Shown piece by piece: positions 43,621 through 53,235 of a stretch of 64,000 bases of DNA (the first letter of the stretch is position 1; each line of letters opens with the position of its first letter). The notes under the pieces are model-generated. The model was given only the letters and a program-made list of their open reading frames with translations, was not told where the DNA came from and made no database searches. The stretch spans positions 33,115 to 97,114 of the forward strand of contig JBGCFQ010000004.1 of NCBI GenBank assembly GCA_045106985.1, read 5' to 3'. Source of the stretch: JAUIET01 sp045106985 (GTDB lineage Bacteria > Pseudomonadota > Gammaproteobacteria > Pseudomonadales > JAUIET01). Both the position numbers and the translations under genes were made by a program.

Positions 43621-44511
43621 TTACTGTTTCGTACCCGACAACAATACCCACTCATCTCGAAGAACAGGTGGCTGGAAACGAACCATATCACCATAGGCTG
43701 TTGTTATTTCTTCGATCTGAAAGTCTAGTATACCTGACAGAATAAGATTGCCACCGGGTTTCAGCAGCGCACAAATTTCTGCTGCCAATACGACTAAAGG
43801 ACCTGCAAGAATATTAGCTAACACCACGTCTGCGCTTTCTTCTGCATCGGGGTAGCTGCCGACATGATGAGATTTGATTTGAGCCTCAGACAGGCCGTTT
43901 TTTACACAATTTTCCTGACTATGCTCTACCGCATCATGATCATTATCAATCGCACTTACATAACAAGCGCCAAGTAAGGCAGCGGCGATTGCGAGCACAC
44001 CAGAACCACAGCCAAAGTCTATGACTCGTTTATCGCCGCAATCGAATTGATCCAGCCATTCAAGACACAATGCGGTTGTTGGATGGGTGCCTGTACCGAA
44101 CGCCGTACCAGGGTCTAGTATTATCGGGTATTGGCAGCCTGCAGGCACCGGCTTCCACGACGGGCAAACCCATAGGCGTTCACCAAAGCAGATTGGATTA
44201 AAGCGATCCATCCAGGCTCGATGCCAGTCCTTATCCTCAACAGCATTGAGCTTCCAGCTATCATCTCCTGGCGCGCCAATAATTTGTGTAAGCCCTTGCT
44301 GCAGGCTATCAAGATCGGCGTCAATATTGAACAAGGCTTGCAGCTTGAGTTGTTGCCAGACCTCACCGCCGCCTTTTACCAACTCAAACAGTGCTTCTCC
44401 AGAGGCACTTTGTAGAGAGACTGCCAGCGCGCCTATTTCAAACAGCGCAAACTCCACTGACTCAATATCTGACCCAGCCAGTTGAAATTCAAGTTGAATA
44501 AATTCGCTCAC
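43621..44511 (-). CDS. prmA: Ribosomal protein L11 methyltransferase
   Basis: 296 residues. An N-terminal substrate-binding domain (about residues 1-90) joins a class I SAM domain with DPGTAFGTGTHPTT, VIDFGCGSGVLAIAAALLGA and an NxLAxPL catalytic region, here LANILAGPLVVL. It trimethylates several Lys/N-terminal amines of L11. The position between accC and the DUF3426-dusB-fis block is the conserved pseudomonad order. Confidence 0.96.
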   Translation of the reverse strand: MSEFIQLEFQLAGSDIESVEFALFEIGALAVSLQSASGEALFELVKGGGEVWQQLKLQALFNIDADLDSLQQGLTQIIGAPGDDSWKLNAVEDKDWHRAWMDRFNPICFGERLWVCPSWKPVPAGCQYPIILDPGTAFGTGTHPTTALCLEWLDQFDCGDKRVIDFGCGSGVLAIAAALLGACYVSAIDNDHDAVEHSQENCVKNGLSEAQIKSHHVGSYPDAEESADVVLANILAGPLVVLAAEICALLKPGGNLILSGILDFQIEEITTAYGDMVRFQPPVLRDEWVLLSGTKQ

Positions 44512-44578
44512 AAAGAAGCTTCACCGTTTGGACAAGCTGTTAAAAGATAAACCGCCACCTTGGTGTTGTAATAGAATA

Positions 44579-45922
44579 CTAAGACAGGCCCAGTTTCTTT
44601 TCTAAGTAATGGATATTGACCCCACCCACACCAAATTGCTCGTCTGTCACCAGATCTTGCTGCAGCGCAATGTTTGTACTAATTCCCAATATAACCATTT
44701 CTTCAAGTGCATTGCTCATGCGTTTTAACGCCGCCTCACGAGTGTCGGCTGTGGTGATCACTTTCGCCACAAGCGAATCATAATAAGGAGGTACGGTATA
44801 GCCGCTGTAGAGGTGAGAATCTACTCGTACGCCGTTACCACCAGGGGGATGGTAATGAATAACCGTACCCGGGCTTGGCATAAATGTTTTGGCATCCTCA
44901 GCGTTAATTCGGCATTCTATAGAGTGCCCCTTAATTTGCACGTCATCTTGAGTAAAGGACAGTGAGTTGCCTGCAGCAATGCTTAACTGCTCCTTAACTA
45001 TATCTATACCGGTTACCATTTCAGTCACCGGGTGCTCAACCTGCACGCGCGTGTTCATTTCAATAAAATAAAACTCACCGTTTTCATACAGAAACTCAAA
45101 AGTTCCAGCACCACGATAACCGATATCAATACAAGCCTTGGCACACAACGCCGCTACAGCCTCGCGAGCTTTAGGCTCGATGCCGGGAGCCGGCGCCTCT
45201 TCCAGAACCTTTTGATGCCGACGCTGCAAAGAACAGTCTCTATCGCCCAAATGAACGGCTCGCCCCTTGCCATCAGCTAACACTTGTACTTCAACATGAC
45301 GAGGATTCTGAAGGAACTTTTCTAGATAAACTGTCGCATCACCAAAGGCGGCCATTGCCTCACTGCGTGTTAAATCGACTGAATTTAACAACTCGCTTGC
45401 TTCGTTAACAACTCGCATGCCACGACCACCGCCACCAGACGCCGCCTTGATGATAACCGGGTAGCCAATCTCGTCGGCTATTCTAAGAGATCGATCGCCA
45501 TCTTGGGTTAACGGACCATTCGAACCGGGTACCGTAGGCACGCCCGCCGCCTGCATCGCTTTAATAGCCGACACCTTGTCACCCATCATTCGGATTAAGT
45601 CGGCTGAAGGGCCAACAAAAACAAAGCCGCTGCGCTCGACCTGCTCTGCAAAATCGGCATTTTCAGCTAAAAAACCATAGCCCGGATGGATCGCTGACGC
45701 ATCCGTAATTTCGGCAGCCGCTATTATGGCCGCTATATGCAAATAGCTTTTGGCCGAAGGGTTAGGGCCTATACAAACAGACTCGTCTGCTAGGCGCACG
45801 TGCATCAAGTCGGCGTCGACTTTGCTATGCACTGCAACGGTTGGAATATCGAGCTCTTTACACGCCCGCAAAATGCGCAGTGCAATTTCACCGCGGTTAG
45901 CAATAACTAATTTTTCTAACAT
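44579..45922 (-). CDS. accC: Acetyl-CoA carboxylase, biotin carboxylase subunit
   Basis: 447 residues. The N-terminus is LEKLVIANRGEIALRI, with HPGYGFLAENADFA, the ATP-grasp glycine loop KAASGGGGRGMRVV, and the catalytic core FIEMNTRVQVEHPVTEMVTGID with CRINAEDA. It carboxylates biotin on AccB with bicarbonate and ATP as the first step of fatty-acid synthesis. It follows accB by about 105 bases, a wider gap than usual. Confidence 0.97.
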   Translation of the reverse strand: MLEKLVIANRGEIALRILRACKELDIPTVAVHSKVDADLMHVRLADESVCIGPNPSAKSYLHIAAIIAAAEITDASAIHPGYGFLAENADFAEQVERSGFVFVGPSADLIRMMGDKVSAIKAMQAAGVPTVPGSNGPLTQDGDRSLRIADEIGYPVIIKAASGGGGRGMRVVNEASELLNSVDLTRSEAMAAFGDATVYLEKFLQNPRHVEVQVLADGKGRAVHLGDRDCSLQRRHQKVLEEAPAPGIEPKAREAVAALCAKACIDIGYRGAGTFEFLYENGEFYFIEMNTRVQVEHPVTEMVTGIDIVKEQLSIAAGNSLSFTQDDVQIKGHSIECRINAEDAKTFMPSPGTVIHYHPPGGNGVRVDSHLYSGYTVPPYYDSLVAKVITTADTREAALKRMSNALEEMVILGISTNIALQQDLVTDEQFGVGGVNIHYLEKKLGLS

Positions 45923-46027
45923 TCGCTTTTCACACTGGCTGTGGGAAGAAATTCATATTTTCTGATCAGGGTTGCCGACTTGAGCCGCTCACTAAAGCTG
46001 CAGCTTCAAGTAGGCGACTAATCTCGA

Positions 46028-46474
46028 TTACGCAATCACAATCAACGGTTGATCAAACTCTATAGGATCGCCGTCTTCGACCAAAATTGCTTCGATGATG
46101 CCAGACTTGTCGGCTTCAATCTGGTTCATCATCTTCATAGCCTCAACGATGCAAACCACATCACCGGCATTAATGCTTTGACCCACTTCAACAAAGGACT
46201 TTGAACCAGGCGATGGCGAGCGGTAAAACGTGCCTACCATCGGCGATTTCACGGAGTGGCCACTAGGCACTTGTTCTGCGCTTATTTCAGAATTTACAAC
46301 GGGAGCAGCAGGCGCAGCGCTGGCTACTGCGGGCGGAGGAGCGGAGTGATACACCGCAGCCTGCTTGGCGTGCCGACTGATACGCACAGACTCTTCGCCC
46401 TCATGAATTTCAAGTTCGTCGATATTTGACTCTTCTAGCAATTCAATCAGTTTCTTGACTTTACGTATGTCCAT
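46028..46474 (-). CDS. accB: Biotin carboxyl carrier protein of acetyl-CoA carboxylase
   Basis: 148 residues. An N-terminal domain (MDIRKVKKLIELLEESNIDELEI) is followed by an Ala/Pro-rich linker (about 50-75) and a biotinyl domain beginning KSPMVGTFYRSPSPG. The biotin attachment Lys lies in VEAMKMMNQIEAD (near residue 114). In many relatives aroQ precedes accB; here a 205-base gene-free stretch and then dsbD lie upstream. Confidence 0.97.
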   Translation of the reverse strand: MDIRKVKKLIELLEESNIDELEIHEGEESVRISRHAKQAAVYHSAPPPAVASAAPAAPVVNSEISAEQVPSGHSVKSPMVGTFYRSPSPGSKSFVEVGQSINAGDVVCIVEAMKMMNQIEADKSGIIEAILVEDGDPIEFDQPLIVIA

Positions 46475-46679
46475 AATGCATCTCTCTCTGTGCTGCGTTG
46501 AGGCCGGTTGCGATAAAGGTTATTATCGGCCAATCAGAAGATCAGAAGGCAGTCTAGGATAAATTCGAAGAATATGTCTACTTATTTAAAGATTTTCGGC
46601 GACTATTGATGAATATTTACGCATGCTAGGTGAATTTTTAATCGCTCGCCAACAGTTGCAAGCTCGCAAAAAGTCGCTG

Positions 46680-48443
46680 CTAGATTGCTCGCACCGCGTC
46701 GATGACGACGCTTGGCGTTAGAATCTGCGGAAGAATCTGAGCTGGCTCTGAAGCATCCGCAGGAAAGAGAAGGTACAGAGGAACGCCGCTACGGTCGTAC
46801 TGACGCAGTAGCTCAGTTATAAGCGGGTCATTATTGGTCCAATCGCCTTTTAGATACGCCACATTGGCTTCACTAAAAGCCTCCATCACTGACGATTTGG
46901 ACAAAGCTACACGCTCATTTGCCAAACAAGTAATGCACCAATCAGCCGTGAGATTTACGAACACTGGTTGCCCATTTGCACGCAGCTGAAGAACCTTCTC
47001 AGCTGAATAAGCATTAGACGCTTGGGCGCTGCTTAACACCCGTTCCTTCAAGAATGGCCCAGCCGCTAAACTGATCGCCAATGCCAGAGAGACAAAGGCC
47101 AACAGTCGCCTGACTAATCCGTCTCCACGCCAGAGCCACAACGCTAAAAAAATCAGTACGCAACCAATAAGCACTGCAGCCATGCCGTCAACGCCAGTTT
47201 GGCGGCCCACAACCCAAATTAGCCATATTGCCGTTACATACAAAGGTACGGCCATAACTTCCTTAAAGGTGACCATCCATGGTCCTGGTCTTGGCAACAT
47301 CTGCGCCAAAGCCGGGACCCACACAAGCAGAACAAAAGGCGCGGCCATGCCCAGGCCCAAAGCAGCGAAAATACTCAAAGCCATAAGAGGTGGCTGAACC
47401 AACGCAAATCCGAGTGCGGCACCCATAAACGGTGCAGTACATGGACTGGCTACTACCACAGCCAAAACACCCGTAAAAAAGCTGCCACTATGACCGCTGC
47501 GCTCGGTTAGGTTCTGACCTGCACCCGCCCAACTTGCACCAAACTCAATAAACCCGGAAAGACTTAGAGCCAGTGCAAAAAACAAGTACGCCAAACTAGC
47601 AACAATCCAGGGGGTTTGCAGCTGAAACCCCCAACCTAGGGCCTCGCCTGCCGCACGCAACGCTAACAACACACCGCCCACAGCCAGAAAACTAACGACA
47701 ACACCTACTGAGTAGCTCAAACCGTGCGCTTTCTGCTCCTCGCGCGAAATTACACCAGCATTCACTAGACCGAGAACTTTTAATGCCAGAACAGGAAAAA
47801 CACATGGCATAAGGTTTAAAACCATGCCGCCAAGGAATGCGAAGAGAACCATCATGAGAAATGACGTAGATGGTGCATCACTTCCATCTGGTCTACTTTC
47901 AACCGAAACAGCATTCTCGCCGACAACCCCAAATGAATCTTGCTCAAGCAATTCGCCCGATTCGGCAACAGCAAAATATTGTGTGCGCGGCGGGTAACAC
48001 AGTCCTGCATCAGCACAACCCTGCGATGTGATACTGAACTGCTCAGCCTCTAGCGCGGGCTGCGCTGAGATAAGCGCATTATGGTAGTAAACTTCAACAT
48101 CGCCAAAGTACTCGTCAGTTTTAGCCAGGCCAGGCGGGACATTAAGCACCATCTCCTGCTCTTCGTCGCCCTTAATGACAGCGCCAGAAAACGCATGGCC
48201 GTAAAGATAATAGCCCTCAGCAATACTCCAGCTGAACGAAAGATCGCCATTAGAACTTCGCTCCGCCAATAACTTGTAGGCTTCTTCGACAGGCAGAAAT
48301 TCGACGGTCTCGTTTGAGGAGGCCCACTCCTGACCAAAAGCCGGTTTTGCGGCTTCAGAAAAATCACCAGCGGCTCTTGACGTGGTCGCAACGAATAGCA
48401 ACAAAAAAGTTAGAAACGTGCGATGACAGAAAGAAATGGTCAC
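46680..48443 (-). CDS. dsbD: Thiol:disulfide interchange protein DsbD
   Basis: 587 residues from GTG 48443, which has AGGA six bases upstream and yields a signal peptide (FLTFLLLFVATTSRAA). The frame is open to 48542, but that extension lacks support. The N-terminal periplasmic domain has CADAGLCYPP. Eight TM helices include the redox cysteines in LMPCVFPVL and ASPCTAPF. The C-terminal thioredoxin domain has WCITC. It passes electrons from thioredoxin to periplasmic DsbC, DsbG and cytochrome-maturation proteins. It is divergent from the copper chaperone gene. Confidence 0.94.
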   Translation of the reverse strand: MTISFCHRTFLTFLLLFVATTSRAAGDFSEAAKPAFGQEWASSNETVEFLPVEEAYKLLAERSSNGDLSFSWSIAEGYYLYGHAFSGAVIKGDEEQEMVLNVPPGLAKTDEYFGDVEVYYHNALISAQPALEAEQFSITSQGCADAGLCYPPRTQYFAVAESGELLEQDSFGVVGENAVSVESRPDGSDAPSTSFLMMVLFAFLGGMVLNLMPCVFPVLALKVLGLVNAGVISREEQKAHGLSYSVGVVVSFLAVGGVLLALRAAGEALGWGFQLQTPWIVASLAYLFFALALSLSGFIEFGASWAGAGQNLTERSGHSGSFFTGVLAVVVASPCTAPFMGAALGFALVQPPLMALSIFAALGLGMAAPFVLLVWVPALAQMLPRPGPWMVTFKEVMAVPLYVTAIWLIWVVGRQTGVDGMAAVLIGCVLIFLALWLWRGDGLVRRLLAFVSLALAISLAAGPFLKERVLSSAQASNAYSAEKVLQLRANGQPVFVNLTADWCITCLANERVALSKSSVMEAFSEANVAYLKGDWTNNDPLITELLRQYDRSGVPLYLLFPADASEPAQILPQILTPSVVIDAVRAI

Positions 48444-48624
48444 AATGAATCCTGTAAAGGTTATGCAAGTCGACCCGAAAATCGCAAGCCTGCGCCGAAT
48501 TATAGCTGCTGAGCTTAGCCAGCCGCTAACTTGGGCCTGCAAAAACAGAAATAGTTCGTTGAGTTGGCGAGAAATCCTTCAAAATGCGAAACTGATCCCG
48601 CCTTCTTTTTCAGGAACCACGTAG

Positions 48625-49080
48625 ATGAAGCTTCACCAAGCCCTGACCACATTGCTTCTAGCTGCACTGACCACGTCATGTACCTCACCAAATGAATCGG
48701 ATACAACCCGAGCCATCCAGATCACTAATGCTTACGTGAGAGCGCCAATTGCTAGCTCAACTACCGCCACAGCTTATTTCCACTTAAGCAACACCGGCAG
48801 CACAGCAATCACACTTACCGCAGCAAAAAGCGACTCAGCACGTAGCATTGAGCTTCATGAGCATCAACATGAAAACGGCACCATGAAAATGCGTCGGATC
48901 AATAGTGTCGATGTACCACCAGAAAGCACCGTGGTCTTCGAACCCGGCGGCAAGCATCTGATGCTGTTTGGCTTTGACGCTGAAGATTCAAAAACCCAGG
49001 ATCAGCTAAGCTTTGAATTTTCAAACGGTGAAACTGTATTGGTCAGCGTCGACATTCGCAGCATTCTAGACAGCGAATAG
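48625..49080 (+). CDS. PCu(A)C-type periplasmic copper chaperone lipoprotein
   Basis: 151 residues. The signal ends in a lipobox ALTTSC (Cys19). The DUF461/PCuAC domain shows ITNAYVRAP, TATAYFHLSN, and the copper site HEHQHENGTMKMRR with downstream GGKHLMLFGF, matching the family His-Met-His-Met pattern. It likely binds Cu(I) for cytochrome oxidase assembly in the periplasm. The gene diverges from dsbD, whose product reduces periplasmic thiols, so a functional link is plausible. Confidence 0.9.
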   Translation: MKLHQALTTLLLAALTTSCTSPNESDTTRAIQITNAYVRAPIASSTTATAYFHLSNTGSTAITLTAAKSDSARSIELHEHQHENGTMKMRRINSVDVPPESTVVFEPGGKHLMLFGFDAEDSKTQDQLSFEFSNGETVLVSVDIRSILDSE

Positions 49081-49098
49081 GCGACACTTCGGGCCGAT

Positions 49099-50094
49099 CT
49101 ATAAACCGGCCTGCTGTAGCAGCTCTGCATGCCTTTCAGCTGGCAATCGCGGACCGAAGTTGGACACAACCTCTGCCGATGCCAAGCTAGCCAAGCGACC
49201 AGCAGAGGCGAAATCATGACCGGCTGTGACTGCAAACATAAAAGCGCCGGCAAACATATCACCTGCGCCATTAGTGTCTATCGCCTTCACCGGATGTGAT
49301 GCAACCTCAATCAATGACTGACCGTCATAGAGCAGCGCGCCTTTTGCGCCCATGGTTACGGCAAAAGTAGCAGCAATAGACTTAAGCGTGTCGATTGCAT
49401 CTTCCAGCTTTTCTACTCCAGCCCAACTCATGGCCTCCGCTTCATTGCAAAACAACAGGTCTACCTTGGTGCCCAACATTTCTTGCAGACCATCCTTAAA
49501 GACTTCCACAAGAAAAGGGTCAGACAAACTCATTGCGGTCTTTACACCCGCTTGCTCCGCTATCTCACGCGTTTTAACGGCGGCTGCACGACCCGTCGGC
49601 GACGTCGCCAAGTAGCCTTCAAGATAAACGTATTCAGAATTTTTTATGGCCGTCTCATCAATTTCAGATGTCGACAGCTGTTCGCTAATACCAAGGAAGG
49701 TATTCATGCTGCGCTCTGCATCCGGAGTGATCATTACTAGGCATTTACCGGTAATGCCTGCGCTCTCATTAGCATTCTGGTTGTGATCAACGCCCGCTGC
49801 ATTGAGGTCATTCAAGTAGAAACTGCCATTCTGGTCAGCAGCTACCTTACAACTGTAAAACGCCGAGCTACCAAAATAACTACACGCAATAATACTATTG
49901 GCTGCAGAACCACCACTCGCCAGCTTGGATGTTTCCAGGTGACCCTCCAAGTGATCTAACAGCTCCGATTGACGCTGCTCGTCTACTAAGGTCATCACAC
50001 CTTTTTCCACTCCAGCCTGCTGAAGGAAGTCGTCACTCACCTCAATCTCAGTGTCAACCAATGCAGCTCCAATCCCGTATACCTTATAACTCAC
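49099..50094 (-). CDS. PfkB-family carbohydrate/nucleoside kinase, adenosine-kinase-like
   Basis: 331 residues. The ribokinase fold is marked by the N-terminal GIGAALVDTEIEV, GGSAANSIIACSYFGSSAFY, and the C-terminal PfkB signature DTNGAGDMFAGAF with the catalytic Asp. This subgroup is commonly annotated as adenosine kinase in proteobacteria, but substrate cannot be fixed from motifs alone. It is transcribed alone, convergent with the copper chaperone gene. Confidence 0.85.
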   Translation of the reverse strand: MSYKVYGIGAALVDTEIEVSDDFLQQAGVEKGVMTLVDEQRQSELLDHLEGHLETSKLASGGSAANSIIACSYFGSSAFYSCKVAADQNGSFYLNDLNAAGVDHNQNANESAGITGKCLVMITPDAERSMNTFLGISEQLSTSEIDETAIKNSEYVYLEGYLATSPTGRAAAVKTREIAEQAGVKTAMSLSDPFLVEVFKDGLQEMLGTKVDLLFCNEAEAMSWAGVEKLEDAIDTLKSIAATFAVTMGAKGALLYDGQSLIEVASHPVKAIDTNGAGDMFAGAFMFAVTAGHDFASAGRLASLASAEVVSNFGPRLPAERHAELLQQAGL

Positions 50095-50164
50095 GTATTA
50101 CCTCCTAATGTTTAAATCCTTACCTAAAGCCGTTAAACGCTCTCCGCCTTATAAGGCGAAAAGT

Positions 50165-50617
50165 TCAATCACAGTGGCCATAGAAATTTTTTGAAAAACG
50201 GCAGTACTCATTTGCTTTACCACTGTCGAGCATTGCCTTGTTAATATCACGACCAGACTTATCTTCGCAGCGTGCAACTGTGCGGCCGTATTTATCCACA
50301 TCTTGAACGTAACAACTTAATTGTTGCCCCATTGCCAGTGATTTCAACTGATCTTTGGCACGTTGATAACCTGCTTCGGATGTCTCTGGCGCATCTACTG
50401 CCCATAATCGAATCTGTTTCTTGTGGCCGCTTAAATACAAACTATCGCCATCGACAACTCTATGAACTTTACCAGATAGAGAATCTTGAGCATTTGTCTC
50501 AGATTGATTTTGAGCCTGCGCTGGTGAACGGGAGTCCGTCTGTGGATCTAGCCGTTGCACTATCACTAGCAACGCCAATAAGGCAACGGCTATTAGAGTT
50601 TTAGCATTGAATTTCAT
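50165..50617 (-). CDS. Membrane-anchored or secreted thermonuclease-like (SNase) protein
   Basis: 150 residues from ATG 50617, whose ATGA overlaps the pgpA stop; a TTG at 50629 is the alternative. An N-terminal hydrophobic helix (TLIAVALLALLVIVQ) is followed by a Gln/Ser-rich linker and an SNase domain: KVHRVVDGDSLYL, IRLWAVDAPETSEAG (catalytic Arg and Glu region) and DKYGRTVARC (second Arg). All key residues appear intact. It probably degrades nucleic acid at the cell surface or periplasm. Cys residues near the C-terminus (YCRFSKNFYGHC) could form a disulfide. Confidence 0.87.
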   Translation of the reverse strand: MKFNAKTLIAVALLALLVIVQRLDPQTDSRSPAQAQNQSETNAQDSLSGKVHRVVDGDSLYLSGHKKQIRLWAVDAPETSEAGYQRAKDQLKSLAMGQQLSCYVQDVDKYGRTVARCEDKSGRDINKAMLDSGKANEYCRFSKNFYGHCD

Positions 50618-51138
50618 AAACCCATCCAACTTAAGCCGTTTACAGCGTTCAGTGCGGCAAGCAAGGCAACCGCCATACCTGCAGCCAATACGTCGTCAAG
50701 CATTATCCCAAAGCCGCCATGCACCTGTCGATCGGCCCATCGAATTGGCCACGGCTTAGCTATGTCGAAAAAACGGAACAAAGCAAAGCCCGTAACCACA
50801 GCCACAGCGCTGCGGGCTCCCAGCGACTCAAACAGATAGACCAACACTAGCCATTGGCCGACGAATTCATCCCACACAATGGCTCCATGATCATGTACGC
50901 CCAGCGCTTCGGCACAGGCGCCACACAAATATACACCAAGAAAAAAAGCCAAAGTGATAACAACAAGCTGCACACTTGCAGGCAGAAAAGTTATAGACAC
51001 TAAATAGATTGCAACGGCCGCCACACTACCCCAAGTGCCCGGCGCTTTCGGAACTAAACCGCTGCCAAAGCCCAACGCCAACAACTGAACCGGCTTGCTC
51101 AATAGTTGTTTGAAACTTGGCAAAATTGCGTGATTCAT
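50614..51138 (-). CDS. pgpA: Phosphatidylglycerophosphatase A
   Basis: 174 residues with about four TM helices. Family motifs are FGSGLVPKAPGTWGSVAA, WDEFVGQWL (acidic active-site region), FRFFDIAKPWPI and GGFGIMLDDVLAG. It dephosphorylates phosphatidylglycerol phosphate in the inner membrane. It lies six bases after thiL, the usual thiL-pgpA order. Confidence 0.95.
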   Translation of the reverse strand: MNHAILPSFKQLLSKPVQLLALGFGSGLVPKAPGTWGSVAAVAIYLVSITFLPASVQLVVITLAFFLGVYLCGACAEALGVHDHGAIVWDEFVGQWLVLVYLFESLGARSAVAVVTGFALFRFFDIAKPWPIRWADRQVHGGFGIMLDDVLAAGMAVALLAALNAVNGLSWMGL

Positions 51139-51144
51139 AGCAAA

Positions 51145-52098
51145 TCAATGGACATGGTCATAGCCTAGAGTATGCGGCAACTCCACCGCATCTCCGCAAG
51201 CATCTAATAGTCGAATACCTGTTTCAGCTACAATCGTGCCAATCCTAATCAACTGATTATCAGCAAGGCTAACATCTTCAGCAGCCTCCGCTGGCATCGT
51301 AACGCACAAGCGATAATCATCTCCGCCGATCAAAGCCCACTCCTGAGATTGAGCGGTATTCGCAGCAAGTGTCGCGGTCGTTTTTGCGATCGGCAGCGAC
51401 TCTAGCTTTAGCTCCGCTCCCACGCCACTGGCTGAGAGTATGTGCTGAAGATCAGCCAGCAAACCGTCTGAGACATCGATGGCCGAATTCGCCAGCTTGC
51501 TTAGCCTTTTACCCAGCACCAAATCAACATCCGGTTGATAGTAACGTTCGTGCAAATAAGGGTTTTCTTCGAGCTTATGGGTTTGCAGTAAGGTTAGAGC
51601 GGCCGCTCCATCACCAAGACTGCCTGTAACAAATACAGCATCACCGAGCTTAGCCCCATTACGACGCAAGGCGGCGCCCTTGTCCACTTTGCCCAACACT
51701 GTGACGGTAATAGTCAGCGGACCACGGGTTGTGTCGCCCCCGATCAAAGGAATATCGAACGCCCTGGCCGTGGCATGCACACCTCCCGCAAAACCACTAA
51801 TCCATTCTTCATCAAAATCCGGCACCGACAAAGCAAGCGTAAAACCATAGGGGGCTGCTCCCATAGCTGCGAGATCACTAATACTCACACGCATGGCTCG
51901 ACTCGCTATCAGATCGGGTGACGCAGACTCAAGAAAATGGACCCCGGACACAAGAGTGTCTGTCGATATGGCCAATGCGTGGTTTTCCGGCAAAGCGTCC
52001 AGCAAGGCACAATCATCGCCAATCGATGTCAGCACATGCGGTCGAGTGAAGGCCGGCTCAAGAAAGTGTCGGCGAATTAAATCAAACTCGCTGGGCAT
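51145..52098 (-). CDS. thiL: Thiamine-monophosphate kinase
   Basis: 317 residues. Makes thiamine diphosphate from the monophosphate. The N-terminal FDLIRRHF and SIGDDCAL motifs and STDTLVSGVHF, RAMRVSISDLAAMGA, GGDTTRGPLTI and AIDVSDGLLADL form the PurM-like ATP and substrate sites. The start is adjacent to the nusB stop, the conserved nusB-thiL pair. Confidence 0.96.
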   Translation of the reverse strand: MPSEFDLIRRHFLEPAFTRPHVLTSIGDDCALLDALPENHALAISTDTLVSGVHFLESASPDLIASRAMRVSISDLAAMGAAPYGFTLALSVPDFDEEWISGFAGGVHATARAFDIPLIGGDTTRGPLTITVTVLGKVDKGAALRRNGAKLGDAVFVTGSLGDGAAALTLLQTHKLEENPYLHERYYQPDVDLVLGKRLSKLANSAIDVSDGLLADLQHILSASGVGAELKLESLPIAKTTATLAANTAQSQEWALIGGDDYRLCVTMPAEAAEDVSLADNQLIRIGTIVAETGIRLLDACGDAVELPHTLGYDHVH

Positions 52099-52569
52099 TT
52101 AGCTCTGACGCGCAATTTCGATAGGGCGTAAAGAACCGGCAAGCTTATCCAACACGCCGTTTACGTATTTGTAGCTATCCGTTGCCCCAAATTTTTTCGC
52201 CAAGTTAACGTACTCATTGATAACAACTTTATAGGGTACTTCAATATGCGCCGCCAACTCATAGGCACCGCTTGTTAACAGTGCTAACTCAACCACATCA
52301 AGATCATCAACCTGGCGGTCAATCGCGTCGGCCAACTGTAGCTGTAAGTTTTCGAAATCGCCGGCCACGCCTGTCAGAAGATCATGAAAGAACTCTTCAT
52401 CAACCTTTGTCATGTCGTAATCGGCTCTGAACTCCGCTTCAATAGCGGCAGGTGAGGCCCCTGCCATGCGCCACTGATAAATGGCTTGCACCGCATAGTG
52501 CCGGGCCTGCTTGCGCACGGCTATTTGCTGTTGATGGTTCTTCGACAGCTTTAGATCATTTTTAGACAT
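52099..52569 (-). CDS. nusB: Transcription antitermination factor NusB
   Basis: 156 residues, all-helical. The N-terminal RKQARHYAVQAIYQW contains the Arg-rich boxA RNA-binding helix, and the C-terminal part has VVINEYVNLAKKFGATDSYKYVNGVLDKLA. With NusE it binds boxA in rRNA leaders. It follows ribH by 58 bases, the classical ribH-nusB order. Confidence 0.96.
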   Translation of the reverse strand: MSKNDLKLSKNHQQQIAVRKQARHYAVQAIYQWRMAGASPAAIEAEFRADYDMTKVDEEFFHDLLTGVAGDFENLQLQLADAIDRQVDDLDVVELALLTSGAYELAAHIEVPYKVVINEYVNLAKKFGATDSYKYVNGVLDKLAGSLRPIEIARQS

Positions 52570-52627
52570 AGAAGGAACGCGAGTGGGGCATCATTGCTGA
52601 TGCCGGATTACAGAGGCTGGTCGCCCT

Positions 52628-53098
52628 CTAAATTTTGCTTAACAAGCTGGCCATTTCTAACGCAGAAAGTGCAGCTTCTTCGCCTTTATTACCCGCTTTG
52701 GTACCAGCGCGCTCAATAGCTTGCTCAATATTGTCTACAGTCAGCACACCAAATGCGACTGGAATTCCACTGTCGAGACTCACCTGCGCCAAGCCTTTTA
52801 CGCACTCGCCTGACACATACTCGAAGTGGGGGGTTCCGCCACGAATAACAGCTCCCAAAGCAATAATTGCATCAACGCCATCTTTGGCGGCCACTTTGCT
52901 TGCCAATAAAGGCAATTCATAGGCACCAGGGGCTCGGTACACTGAGATATCTTTCTCGGCCACGCCATGACGTCGCAAGGTATCAACCGCGCCAGTAACC
53001 AAGCTATCGACGATGAAACTATTAAAGCGCGATACAACAAGGGCAAACTTCCGCTTGCTGCCAGTAAAGTCACCTTCAAAAGTCGCTATTTCGCTCAT
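52628..53098 (-). CDS. ribH: 6,7-dimethyl-8-ribityllumazine synthase
   Basis: 156 residues. Condenses 3,4-dihydroxy-2-butanone 4-phosphate with the ribitylamino-pyrimidine. Motifs: ALVVSRFNSFIVDSL, YRAPGAYELPLLA, ALGAVIRGGTPHFEYV (catalytic His) and VPVAFGVLT-like IPVAFGVLTVDNIEQA. The last catalytic Arg region is ERAGTKAGNKGEEAA. A divergent hydrolase gene and the missing ribBA separate it from ribE. Confidence 0.97.
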   Translation of the reverse strand: MSEIATFEGDFTGSKRKFALVVSRFNSFIVDSLVTGAVDTLRRHGVAEKDISVYRAPGAYELPLLASKVAAKDGVDAIIALGAVIRGGTPHFEYVSGECVKGLAQVSLDSGIPVAFGVLTVDNIEQAIERAGTKAGNKGEEAALSALEMASLLSKI

Positions 53099-53235
53099 TA
53101 ATCAGCATCCACGAGTTACACGATGGCGAGCATGATACCACCTTGGCAATGTCGCTCACAGCCGTTGGTGCACTTGCCAACCGCTCACAGCGCATTTAGA
53201 GTCACAATCTTTCAATCAACTCAGCAAAGCTTTCT

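Noticed and set aside
49092..49111. GGCCG/CGGCC hairpin between the copper chaperone and PfkB kinase genes
   Set aside because: A five-pair stem overlapping the stop codon and lacking a T-tract is too weak to call.
50145..50158. Palindrome CGCCTTATAAGGCG after the nuclease gene as a terminator
   Set aside because: Only five stem pairs with a 4-base loop and no T-run on the minus strand. It could be chance.
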